Source: Phenylobacterium sp. (lineage in GTDB: Bacteria; Pseudomonadota; Alphaproteobacteria; Caulobacterales; Caulobacteraceae). Taken from it: 64,000 nucleotides of DNA. Below the pieces are notes generated by a model, which ran no database searches, was not told the DNA's origin, and worked only from the letters and a program-made list of their open reading frames with translations. The translations under genes and the position numbers were made by a program. Positions 45,041-54,181 of this stretch are shown here, in pieces. Positions within the stretch are counted from its first letter, which is position 1; each line of letters opens with the position of its first letter. The stretch spans positions 558,001 through 622,000 of the forward strand of contig NZ_JAUSCJ010000022.1 of NCBI RefSeq assembly GCF_030651185.1, written 5' to 3'.

Positions 45041-45430
45041 CTACGGCTTGAGTTTGGGCGGCAGGCTGACGATCTGCGGCGGGGTCAGCTTGGTGATCGA
45101 CTTCACGATACAGGGGGACAGGCCGATGGTCCCGGCGACCTTCAGGTCCAGGTCGATGGGACGGCAGACCAGGTCTGTGCCGCCCGTCGTCTCGATCACA
45201 AGGGGGTCGCCCATGTTGGCGCCGGCCAGACAGGCGCCATGCATGTCGATCCGGAAGACCTCCTTGTTCCGCACCCCCACATAGAGGGTCCTCGGATCGG
45301 CGACCCGATGACCGTCCATCTGGCTGACGCGGAAGCATTGGCGGCCGGCCGCGGGCTCCTGGGCAAGGGCCTGGGAGGCGCCGGCGGTGAGCGCCGTGGC
45401 GGCGAGAACGAGGGGGAGAAGGCGGTTCAT
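45041..45430 (-). CDS. Secreted DUF6491-like hypothetical protein
   Basis: A 129-residue protein with signal peptide NRLLPLVLAATALTAGASQA. The mature part has GRQCFRVSQMDGHRVADPRT, a pair DMHGACLAGAN and VCRPIDLDLKV, giving three or more Cys that could form disulfides. The pattern resembles DUF6491, common in Caulobacterales; the function is unknown. ATG 45430 was chosen at the signal peptide. Confidence 0.68.
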   Translation of the reverse strand: MNRLLPLVLAATALTAGASQALAQEPAAGRQCFRVSQMDGHRVADPRTLYVGVRNKEVFRIDMHGACLAGANMGDPLVIETTGGTDLVCRPIDLDLKVAGTIGLSPCIVKSITKLTPPQIVSLPPKLKP

Positions 45431-45507
45431 CGGGGCTGGTCCTTGCTGGCGACCTAGATCAACGCGCACGATGGCATTTGTCGGGCGCTCGCGGTAGCGT
45501 GGCGGCT

Positions 45508-47492
<1,985 letters not shown>

Positions 47493-47512
47493 ACACATGT
47501 TGGTCGTCGCGG

Positions 47513-48247
47513 ATGGAGCAAATGGCGTTTTCAGACGGGGCGACGGACGAAGACCTGTCGTACGTCGACTGGACCGACGCGGACTGCACCGATGCGGTGT
47601 TCGTGGGCTGCACGATCGAGGGGGCGCAGTTTTCGGGGACGGTGCTGGAAGGCAGTAAATTCAAGGGTTGCCGCATCCTTGGGTCCCGGTTCGCCAGCGC
47701 CAACCTGCGCGAGGCGCACTTCGAGGCCTGCGTGTTCGCGCAAGGCCAACATGGGCCAACATTTGCCCATTGCGGTCTCGACGAGGTGCGCTTCACCCGC
47801 TGTGATCTGTCCTTCGCCCGGTTCGAGCGGTCGAGCCTTTACGGGGCGCAGTTCGAGACCTGCAACCTGCGCGGCGCGGCCTTTGTGGGGGCGGACTTCA
47901 GCCGGTCGTTCGGGCGCAAGGTGATCCGCACCCAGGTGTCGTTCTCGGGCTGCAGCCTGGAGCTGGCGGATCTCGCCCAGGCGCGGCTGGCGGGCGCGGA
48001 CCTGACCAATGTGTCGCTGCGGGAGACCGACCTGCGGGAGGCCGACCTGACGGGGGCGGATATGAGGAAGTGCGATCTGTTCCAGGCCCTGACTGGGGGC
48101 GCCAAGTTCGCCGACGCTGACCTGCGCGGGGCGGAGGTCAGCGGCCTGAACCTGTCAGCGCTGGCGAACTGCGAAGGGATGAAGGTCGATGTCGGTCAGC
48201 AGTACCGGCTGCTGACCGCCTTGGGCCTCGACGTCTACGCGGAGTAG
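47513..48247 (+). CDS. Pentapeptide-repeat protein
   Basis: About 244 residues, nearly all A(D/N)LXX-type repeats: EDLSYVDWTDADCTDAVFVG, then FSGTVLEGSKFKGCRILGSRF-type coils and ADLTNVSLRETDLREADLTG. It folds as a right-handed quadrilateral helix. It resembles Qnr/MfpA-like proteins only in fold; DNA-gyrase protection cannot be inferred. An ATG at 47522 is an equally possible start (GGAG lies between the two). It follows thiC by 20 bases and overlaps the convergent small gene by 13 bases. Confidence 0.85.
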   Translation: MEQMAFSDGATDEDLSYVDWTDADCTDAVFVGCTIEGAQFSGTVLEGSKFKGCRILGSRFASANLREAHFEACVFAQGQHGPTFAHCGLDEVRFTRCDLSFARFERSSLYGAQFETCNLRGAAFVGADFSRSFGRKVIRTQVSFSGCSLELADLAQARLAGADLTNVSLRETDLREADLTGADMRKCDLFQALTGGAKFADADLRGAEVSGLNLSALANCEGMKVDVGQQYRLLTALGLDVYAE

Positions 48248-48468
48248 TCGTCGTCCCTCTGGGCTTTGACCTTGACCCGCTCGGGCTTGGGCCAGGACTT
48301 GACCATGATCACCAGCATCGAGGACCCGAGGATCGCCGCGAGCCCGGCCATGCCCTGGGCGGTGTCCATGCCGATCGCAGCCTGACGGCCCACCAGGGCG
48401 CTGGCCACGATGACGAAGGCCATGGCGGCGCGTTCGGCGGAGATGCGGGCAATGATCGACTTGAGCAT
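48235..48468 (-). CDS. 77-aa two-span membrane protein (paralogue A)
   Basis: Two hydrophobic segments (MAFVIVASALVGRQAAIGMD and MAGLAAILGSSMLVIMVKSW) with a polar, charged C-terminus. It is clearly related to the 71-aa protein at 48599: both share MLxxxxxRxxAE.A, the GR.AA.GM turn between the helices, the A..GS...V.VK/R second helix and an acidic DD end. I do not recognise the family. It ends inside the pentapeptide gene's 3' end, convergent. Confidence 0.68.
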   Translation of the reverse strand: MLKSIIARISAERAAMAFVIVASALVGRQAAIGMDTAQGMAGLAAILGSSMLVIMVKSWPKPERVKVKAQRDDDYSA

Positions 48469-48598
48469 GGGTTCTCCTATGCCCTCCATTTGACGTGCGA
48501 TTTCAGAGTCGTAGGTCAGGGTAAATATCGAATGTGGTCAGGCTGCGGCGAGTGGTCACGCTTCAGGCGGCTGGCGGACCGGTTTGCCGTCTTTGTGG

Positions 48599-48814
48599 TC
48601 AGTCGTCCTGGCGGGCGGGGACCTTGGCCGGCGTCGGCGCGACCCGCACCCAGACGGCCACGGTTACGGAGCCCAGCATCGCCGTCGCCGCGCCCGCCCA
48701 CTGGACCAGCTCCATCCCCTGGGCGGCGTAGCGGCCGGCCATCAGGCTGACGGCGAACACCAGGACGGCGGAAGCCCATTCGGCTCCGGTGCGCGAAAAC
48801 AGCGTGTTCAGCAT
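48599..48814 (-). CDS. 71-aa two-span membrane protein (paralogue B)
   Basis: Same architecture as the 77-aa gene: MLNTLFSRTGAEWASAVLVF for helix one, MAGRYAAQGMELVQWAGAAT across the turn, a second helix and a C-terminal PARQDD. ATG 48814 is chosen by alignment with paralogue A. The two genes are tandem, 130 bases apart, on the minus strand. Conservation after duplication supports expression, but no function is known. Confidence 0.68.
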   Translation of the reverse strand: MLNTLFSRTGAEWASAVLVFAVSLMAGRYAAQGMELVQWAGAATAMLGSVTVAVWVRVAPTPAKVPARQDD

Positions 48815-49022
48815 GGGGGTCCTTGCGGCAGGGCCGGATGTCGGTAGAAGCGCACAAGGCCATACCTGCAAGGGATTTGCGATGCGGCATGGCCGCGCAG
48901 CAATGATCTCGGCCGTCACCGTCACCGACTACGGCGCGCGGTTGGCGGCGGGGCTCTGGATGCGGCGAAGGTGGCGGCGGAGTAGGGGGTTGGGGGTGGC
49001 TCCTCGGTGAGGGGGTTATTGT

Positions 49023-49048
49023 GCAATTGATATCATGTCACCGAATAT
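49023..49048 (+). repeat. RAYT-associated repeat, copy 1 (forward)
   Basis: GCAATTGATATCATGTCACC plus CGAATAT-type continuation. All 26 bases are identical to copy 3 at 52297-52322, and the first 21 are the reverse complement of copy 2 at 51515-51535. It marks the left edge of the PAS-PYP-ligase block. Confidence 0.9.
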
Positions 49049-49095
49049 AAGAAGTCCCGATCCAAACAAGGCGATCTGGCCCTCCGCCTTGCCCG

Positions 49096-49623
49096 CTATG
49101 CAGATGGCTTTCTCGAGACCTCAACGGCGCGGGTGCGAACTGGAGCCAGGCCGTCTGGCGCAAACCTTGCCGCACGGGGCCGTCCCGGGCCTCGCTCGAC
49201 CTCTCGTTCGATGGCGATGGCGTTGATCAGGCGTCCTGAATCGTCACTCACCGGGTAGACTTGGATGCGGCAGAGATACGCCTCGCCGCTCTTACGGTAG
49301 TTAACAAGAGTCGTCTCGTGTGGCTCCAGAGTTCGAAGAGAACGCGCCAGGGCCTTTCGCGCAGCGAGGCTTGTGCCTGCGCCCTGAAGAATCCGTGGAC
49401 TCTGGCCAACCATTTCACACGCCGCGTAGCCGGTCATCCGCTCGAACGCCGGGTTCACATAGAGCACGATGGGCCCCGGCGCATTGAGTGCGCCATCGGT
49501 CACCACGACCGCATGATCTAGAGACTCCGCCATGAGGCGCACGGCCTGAACCAGCGACACGAAGCTTCTCTCCTCCTGCGTTTCGCCGCGACTGCGCGAC
49601 ACCCCCTCGACGGACCGCGACAA
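49096..49623 (-). CDS. LOV-like PAS-domain protein without photoactive Cys
   Basis: A 175-residue single-PAS protein. The core is IVLYVNPAFERMTGYAACEM, VGQSPRILQGAGT, and YRKSGEAYLCRIQVYPVSDD, which follows LOV domains closely. The flavin-binding Cys of LOV proteins (N-C-R-F-L-Q) is replaced: S75-P76-R-I-L-Q. It cannot form the flavin adduct. Translation likely begins at TTG 49623 with AGAAGG five bases upstream. It is divergent from the PYP gene. A role in the PYP signalling chain is possible (inference). The C-terminal ~30 residues are Arg/Pro-rich. Confidence 0.8.
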   Translation of the reverse strand: MSRSVEGVSRSRGETQEERSFVSLVQAVRLMAESLDHAVVVTDGALNAPGPIVLYVNPAFERMTGYAACEMVGQSPRILQGAGTSLAARKALARSLRTLEPHETTLVNYRKSGEAYLCRIQVYPVSDDSGRLINAIAIEREVERGPGRPRAARFAPDGLAPVRTRAVEVSRKPSA

Positions 49624-49812
49624 GAAGGCCTTCTGGAAATTAGGAAAGAGTTAACATTCATCCATCGCAGAAGGCCTTATGCCCTGCCGTCTCCTGTCAG
49701 CAGGTTCAAATGTCAGGGTCCCAAGCTCTCGAAATCAAGCTATTGTTAATCCTTCTCGACACGTGATGTGGCGCGCAGTGATCGGCGTTGCATGGCATGG
49801 GAGATGGGAATT

Positions 49813-50197
49813 ATGGCTGGACTCGAAATCGTCGCGTTTGGGTCAGACGACATAGACAACGTGCTGAAGAACAAGTCGGCATCTGAGATTGATAAGCTTG
49901 CCTTTGGCGCGATCCAACTCGATCGGGCCGGGCGGGTGCTTCAGTACAATGCGATGGAAGGTGAGATCACCGGCCGCGATCCCCGCGCCACGCTCGGCAA
50001 GAACTTCTTCACCGAGGTCGCGCCCTGCACAAACAGGCCCACGTTCAAGGGCGTTTGATAAGGGAGTCGCCTCGGGCACGTTGAATACGATCTTTGAATA
50101 TACCTTCGACTACAACATGACGCCGACCAAGGTGCGCGTGCACATGAAGAAGGCGCTGGTCGACGATTCCTACTGGGTCTTCGTCAAGCGGGCCTGA
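49813..50197 (+). pseudogene. pyp: Photoactive yellow protein, frameshifted as assembled
   Basis: MAGLEIVAFGSDDIDNVL to the end aligns along its whole length with Halorhodospira PYP. In the N-terminal frame are the chromophore-pocket residues Y45, E49, T53 and R55 ([15 protein letters not shown]) and the attachment Cys C72 (VAPCTNRP). That frame stops at TGA 50056-50058 after TFKGV. A second frame then continues [20 protein letters not shown] and [20 protein letters not shown] to TGA 50195. Restoring two bases (or removing one) near 50050-50056 yields a 128-residue PYP. Either a real mutation or a sequencing error. PYP is a blue-light sensor binding p-coumarate by thioester. Confidence 0.9.
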
Positions 50198-50214
50198 GGC
50201 CCGGGATTGTGAAC

Positions 50215-51471
50215 ATGCCGGGTCTGGAGACATGGTGGCGCGACCCCGATGCGCTGCACCGCTACGTCGTGGACCTTGTCCATGACGAAGTATCGCGTCT
50301 TCGACCCGGTTTCCTCCTGCCCCTTCGGCCCTGGCGCGGAGATCTGAGCCTGGTGGAGTCGCCTGGCCTGGCGTGTGACTCGCTGGAACTGGTCAATTTG
50401 GTAAGCGCCGTCGTGGAAGCGGTGCAGATGCACCGGTCGGGAATCGAGGACTATCTCCTGGCGCGCCGCACGCTCGGCGACTGGGTGGCCATTGTTGGCG
50501 CCTCGCTAGAGCACTTTTCAGACGAGCTTACCTTCCGAACATCAGGCACGACCGGAGCGCCTAAAGCGCGCCAACACCAGCTGACGACGCTCGTGCAGGA
50601 GATCGACGAACTTGCGCCGCTGTTCGGGGAGCGCCACCGCGTTCTCTGCGCTGCGCCGGCTCACCATATTTACGGTTTCCTCTTCTCGATCCTTCTTCCG
50701 AGGCGCCTCGGCGCCGAGGCCATCGACATCCGGATACAATCCCCGGCCGGCGTCGGCGCCATGCTCCGTGATGGTGACCTCGTCATCGGCCATCCCGCCT
50801 TCTGGACCGCCTTCTCACGGGCCGGCGTCACCACGACAGCCGAGGTGGTGGGCGTCACTTCGACTGCGCCTTGTCCTGCCGATGTGGCGCGTGCGGTGAC
50901 CGAACGAGGCCTTACGCGGCTTGTCGAAGTCTATGGATCTTCGGAAACGGCGGGCTTGGCTGTTCGCGAAGATCCCGACTCGGCGTTTCGACTGTTCTCC
51001 TATTGGAGACGCGGCTCGGACGATTTCACACTCGACCGCAGGCTTCCCGACGGAGCTGTGGAGACAGTGGCAGCCCCCGATCACCTCGTCTGGTGCAATG
51101 AGCGCAACTTTCGGGTCGAGGGGCGGCGGGACCACGCCGTGCAGATCGGTGGCGTCAATGTCCTGCCGGAGCAGGTCCGTCAGCGGCTATGCGAGCATCC
51201 GATGGTGAAAGATGCCGTGGTGCGCCTGATGCGTCCTGACGAAGGCGTGCGCCTGAAGGCCTTCATCGTTCCGACCGCACCGAGCCTCGATATCGTCGAG
51301 CTCCGGTGCGAGCTAGCGGCCTGGTGTGACGCGAGACTCAGCGTCCCCGAGCGCCCAAAAGCTTTCAACTTTGGTTCGGAAGTTCCAAGGGGCGCCATGG
51401 AAAAGCCCGTGGACTGGTCAATCTTCGAAGAGGCGGCATCCAACCCCGCAAGCCCCAGTTTGGACCTCTGA
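50215..51471 (+). CDS. pcl: 4-coumarate:CoA ligase-like enzyme with N-terminal carrier-like domain
   Basis: A 418-residue adenylate-forming enzyme starting 17 bases after pyp (GTG 50209 is an alternative). Motifs are TSGTTGAPK (109-117), VEVYGSSETAGL, GRRDHAVQIGGVNVLPEQV and the C-terminal catalytic Lys region PRGAMEKPVDW. It activates p-coumarate to attach the PYP chromophore. Residues ~10-97 do not look like an ordinary ligase start: helix YVVDLVHDEVSRL, then GLACDSLELVNLVSAVVEAV, then LLARRTLGDWVAIVG resembles an acyl carrier protein, with S56 at the phosphopantetheine position. It is shorter than the ~540-residue plant enzymes. Confidence 0.87.
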   Translation: MPGLETWWRDPDALHRYVVDLVHDEVSRLRPGFLLPLRPWRGDLSLVESPGLACDSLELVNLVSAVVEAVQMHRSGIEDYLLARRTLGDWVAIVGASLEHFSDELTFRTSGTTGAPKARQHQLTTLVQEIDELAPLFGERHRVLCAAPAHHIYGFLFSILLPRRLGAEAIDIRIQSPAGVGAMLRDGDLVIGHPAFWTAFSRAGVTTTAEVVGVTSTAPCPADVARAVTERGLTRLVEVYGSSETAGLAVREDPDSAFRLFSYWRRGSDDFTLDRRLPDGAVETVAAPDHLVWCNERNFRVEGRRDHAVQIGGVNVLPEQVRQRLCEHPMVKDAVVRLMRPDEGVRLKAFIVPTAPSLDIVELRCELAAWCDARLSVPERPKAFNFGSEVPRGAMEKPVDWSIFEEAASNPASPSLDL

Positions 51472-51514
51472 ACCTGTGATTACGGGCTACGGTGACGCGG
51501 ATTACGGTGGATTA

Positions 51515-51535
51515 CGGTGACATGATATCAATTGC
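51515..51535 (-). repeat. RAYT-associated repeat, copy 2 (inverted)
   Basis: GGTGACATGATATCAATTGC (51516-51535) is the exact reverse complement of the first 20 bases of copies 1 and 3. Just before it, GGATTACGGTG is iterated (51500-51519). It closes the PYP block on the right and also precedes the transposase gene by 56 bases. Confidence 0.9.
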
Positions 51536-51591
51536 ATGATTGTAGTTCGGCGCTATCCTCGCGCCACGACGTTCAACCGAGGACGGTACTG

Positions 51592-52296
51592 ATGGCGCGT
51601 CGCGCACGCATGATCTTTCCGGGCGTCGCTCACCACGTGACGCAGCGGGGCAACCGCCGCGAGCCGATCTTTTTCGAGGACGGCGATCAGCAGATCTATC
51701 TCGACCTGCTGGCTGCGCAGCTCAAGCGCTACGGCGTGGCCTGCTGGGGCTATTGCCTGATGCCCAATCACGTCCACCTGATCCTGACGCCCTCCGACGA
51801 GATCGGCCTCGCCCGCGCTGTGGGCGAGGCTCACCGCCGCTACACCGCCTTTGTCGGGGCGCGCGGGCGCTGGACCGGGCATCTGTTCCAGGGGCGGTTC
51901 GGCTCCGTGGCGATGGACGAGGCCCATCTGATCGCGGCGTTGCGATATGTCCCCCTCAACCCGGTCAAGGCGGGCCTGGTGGCGCGCGCGCAGGACTGGC
52001 CGTGGTCCAGCGCCGCGGCCCACCTCGCCGGGCGCGATACGGCTTACGTCGAGGTGGCGCCGGCCCTCTCGCGGGTCGCCGATTTCGCCGGGCTGATCGC
52101 GCCGGCCGATGACATCGATCCCCAATGGACCAGCATCCTGCGGGCCGAACTCATCGGCCGCCCGGTCGGGGCCAAGGCCTGGATCGAGCAGCTGGAACGC
52201 CAGTCCGGGCGCGTCCTGTCGCCGCAAAAGCGCGGGCCCAAGCCGAAGGGTGACAAGGCGGGCGCGACGACCTCGCCGTTTGGAGCAGCGGATTAG
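51592..52296 (+). CDS. REP-associated tyrosine transposase (RAYT, Y1 HUH family)
   Basis: A 234-residue HUH single-strand nuclease. The N-terminal PGVAHHVTQRGNRREPIFFE, the HUH motif YCLMPNHVHLILTP, the nucleophile Tyr in GEAHRRYTAFVG and RWTGHLFQGRFGSVAMDE are all intact. RAYTs cut and move REP palindromes rather than full insertion sequences. It lies between inverted copies 2 and 3 of the repeat; copy 3 begins one base after its stop codon. AGGA precedes ATG 51592. The C-terminal tail is Lys-rich (KRGPKPKGDK). Confidence 0.93.
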   Translation: MARRARMIFPGVAHHVTQRGNRREPIFFEDGDQQIYLDLLAAQLKRYGVACWGYCLMPNHVHLILTPSDEIGLARAVGEAHRRYTAFVGARGRWTGHLFQGRFGSVAMDEAHLIAALRYVPLNPVKAGLVARAQDWPWSSAAAHLAGRDTAYVEVAPALSRVADFAGLIAPADDIDPQWTSILRAELIGRPVGAKAWIEQLERQSGRVLSPQKRGPKPKGDKAGATTSPFGAAD

Positions 52297-52322
52297 GCAA
52301 TTGATATCATGTCACCGAATAT
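52297..52322 (+). repeat. RAYT-associated repeat, copy 3 (forward)
   Basis: Identical over 26 bases to copy 1 at 49023 (GCAATTGATATCATGTCACC and the next six bases). It directly follows the RAYT stop codon. Confidence 0.9.
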
Positions 52323-52377
52323 CGGGGCGGGGGCGGGGGCGTGGCGATGTTGGCGACGCGCGCGGTCCAAGCCGGGG

Positions 52378-52812
52378 TTAGTCGGTCGCCGACAGCAGCT
52401 CGGTCCGGATGCCCAACTCCCCGGCGGCGGCGGCCAGGCGGTGGTCAAGGGTCACCAGCAGCAAGTCGCCGCGCCGGCAGATGGCGGCGTGCAGGGCGTC
52501 CGGCGCGCGGAGTATGAGGTCGAAGCGGCGGACGAAGATATTGGCCAGCCGGATGTCGGAGGCCTGCAGGTCGAGGTCGATGGTGGCCGAGGCGCGCCAG
52601 GCGTCGAAGTCGGCGAGGCGGGCCGTGGCGTCAGCCGCTTCCAGCAGGCCGGTGCGAACGAGGCGCGACAAGGCCGAAGCCACCTCGGCGGCGGCGAACT
52701 CGCTCACCACCAGGGGCTGGTCGGCCTCGGCGATGAAGCGATCCACAAGCGGGCTTCCCGGCTCCTCGATCAGGATCGGCAGGATCGCGCTGGCGTCTAG
52801 ATAGGCGCTCAC
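52378..52812 (-). CDS. vapC: VapC-like PIN-domain toxin
   Basis: A 144-residue PIN-domain RNase. Acidic residues of the active site lie in SAYLDASAILPIL (first Asp), SEFAAAEVASAL (Glu), RAPDALHAAI (Asp) and VTLDHRLAAAA (Asp). GTG 52812 starts within the antitoxin stop (GTGA overlap), a common arrangement. It cleaves tRNA or mRNA when free of antitoxin. Confidence 0.88.
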   Translation of the reverse strand: MSAYLDASAILPILIEEPGSPLVDRFIAEADQPLVVSEFAAAEVASALSRLVRTGLLEAADATARLADFDAWRASATIDLDLQASDIRLANIFVRRFDLILRAPDALHAAICRRGDLLLVTLDHRLAAAAGELGIRTELLSATD

Positions 52813-53054
52813 CCTTCGTCGTACAGCTGGCTGAGCAGCTCCACCGAGGTCAGGCCGACGCCGCTGCGCTTCAGCCGGCGCGCCTTCAGCCACGCATAGC
52901 TGGTCGTGGAGGCCTTCTGGTCCTCCCGCGCAACTGGACGCAGTTCGGCGACGGCCTTGCCATGCCGGGAGATGATGACCTCCTCGCCCTCCAGGGCGCG
53001 GTCGATCAGGCGCGGCAGGCCGTTCTTGGCGTCGGCGACGCTGTAGGTGGTCAA
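52809..53054 (-). CDS. vapB: VapB-like (Phd/YefM-type) antitoxin
   Basis: An 81-residue antitoxin. TYSVADAKNGLPRLIDRALE and GEEVIISRHGKAVAELRPV form the Phd/YefM DNA-binding domain, and the C-terminal part binds the toxin. It is first in the operon, behind a perfect palindrome at 53072 that is its likely autoregulatory site. Confidence 0.88.
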   Translation of the reverse strand: MTTYSVADAKNGLPRLIDRALEGEEVIISRHGKAVAELRPVAREDQKASTTSYAWLKARRLKRSGVGLTSVELLSQLYDEG

Positions 53055-53071
53055 GGGAGGACCTCCGCAAT

Positions 53072-53093
53072 TATGGCTATAAGTGTAGCCATA
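53072..53093 (-). promoter_or_regulatory. Palindromic operator of vapBC module 1
   Basis: TATGGCTA-TAAGTG-TAGCCATA: 8-base perfect arms around a 6-base spacer, 18 bases upstream of the antitoxin ATG, consistent with TA autorepression. Confidence 0.7.
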
Positions 53094-53150
53094 TCGGACC
53101 GAAGATCAATGGGGGTCGCGGCGGACGGGCGCGGCCCAAGGTTGCGTCGT

Positions 53151-53621
53151 TCAGCCCAACCCCAGCCGCACCGGATCGAGCGCCGTGCCCGCCGGGTAGT
53201 TGCCGCCCAGCCATTGGCTGCCGAACATCAGCAGGGCGGCAGGGAGGGCGAGCTCGCCGGGCTCGGCCGCCACGGCCCCGAGGTCGAGCTTGGCGGCTTC
53301 CAGGCGGTAGGTGCGGGTGGGGTGGTCGGCGACGGTGAGGACGGCGCCGGCGTCGGTGATCTCGAGGATGGGATCGACCATCCAGACCTTGAGCATGCCG
53401 CCGTGGGCCTCGAAATGGACGATGCCGGTGAAGGTCCCGCGTCCGGTCAGCTTGCCGGCCTCATCGACGGCCAGGGTGCTGTCGGGGCCGGCTGCGAAGA
53501 CGAAGCCGCCGTCGGCGGCGGTCTGCGCGCCCTCGCTGGTCTGGGTCTTGCCGCCGGCGCCCTCGACATAGGCCCGGAAGCTTTGCTTCACGCCCCAGCT
53601 CAGTGTCGTCACGGCGGCCAT
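53151..53621 (-). CDS. HtaA-domain protein
   Basis: A 156-residue protein. LSWGVKQSFRAYVEGAGGKT, GRGTFTGIVHFEAHGGMLKV and WMVDPILEITDAGAVLTVAD follow the HtaA domain, known from haem-binding cell-surface proteins of corynebacteria. Here it stands alone without a signal peptide or anchor, so a cytoplasmic location is implied. Function is unclear. The start lies 11 bases after coaD, making it the second gene of that operon. Confidence 0.78.
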   Translation of the reverse strand: MAAVTTLSWGVKQSFRAYVEGAGGKTQTSEGAQTAADGGFVFAAGPDSTLAVDEAGKLTGRGTFTGIVHFEAHGGMLKVWMVDPILEITDAGAVLTVADHPTRTYRLEAAKLDLGAVAAEPGELALPAALLMFGSQWLGGNYPAGTALDPVRLGLG

Positions 53622-53632
53622 GGCGGCTCTCC

Positions 53633-54181
53633 TCAGTTCGATGACGGGCGGCGGGCGGCGAAGGCCGCCTCGACGCAGGGCATGACCAGCCAGCCGATGC
53701 GCTCGCCCACGAAGTCCAGTTCCTTGGCGGTGCTGGAGGACACATGCAGAAACTGAGATTCGCAGATGAAGTGAACCATCAGCACCCGTGGGTCGATACG
53801 TTCGGCCACCCCGTGCAGGTTGAACTCGTCGTTGAAGTCGCTGGCCTCGCGCAGGCCGCGCACGACGTGGGTGGCGCCGATCTCGTGGGCGTAGCCGATC
53901 AGGCTGCGGTTGGCGTAGTCGCCCACCTCCAGCGCGCCGTCGAACAGGCTGTCGGCGTCGCCGGTGTTGGCGGCCTGCGGCCACAGCTCGGTGACCGAAT
54001 CCAGGATCAGCCGCCGGCTCTCCTCGACCCCGAAGGTGCGGCCCTTCCTGACATTGGTGCCGATGGCGACGTGAACGGCGTCGAAGGTCTTCAGCGCCTT
54101 GCCGATGATGTCCAGATGGCCCCGGGTGACGGGATCGAAGGACCCCGCATAGAGCGCCTTGGTGGCGCCGGACTTACGCAT
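53633..54181 (-). CDS. coaD: Phosphopantetheine adenylyltransferase
   Basis: A 182-residue nucleotidyltransferase of the penultimate step of CoA synthesis. The T/HxGH motif is YAGSFDPVTRGHLDIIGKAL, substrate contacts are VVRGLREASDFNDEFNLHG, and the ISSTxxK-like loop is FLHVSSSTAKEL. Length is slightly over the family norm. It is divergent from the SixA-like gene. Confidence 0.95.
   Translation of the reverse strand: MRKSGATKALYAGSFDPVTRGHLDIIGKALKTFDAVHVAIGTNVRKGRTFGVEESRRLILDSVTELWPQAANTGDADSLFDGALEVGDYANRSLIGYAHEIGATHVVRGLREASDFNDEFNLHGVAERIDPRVLMVHFICESQFLHVSSSTAKELDFVGERIGWLVMPCVEAAFAARRPSSN

Noticed and set aside
49096-49623. Calling the PAS protein a functional LOV photoreceptor
   Set aside because: The flavin-adduct Cys is replaced by Pro (SPRILQ), so classical LOV photochemistry is not possible.
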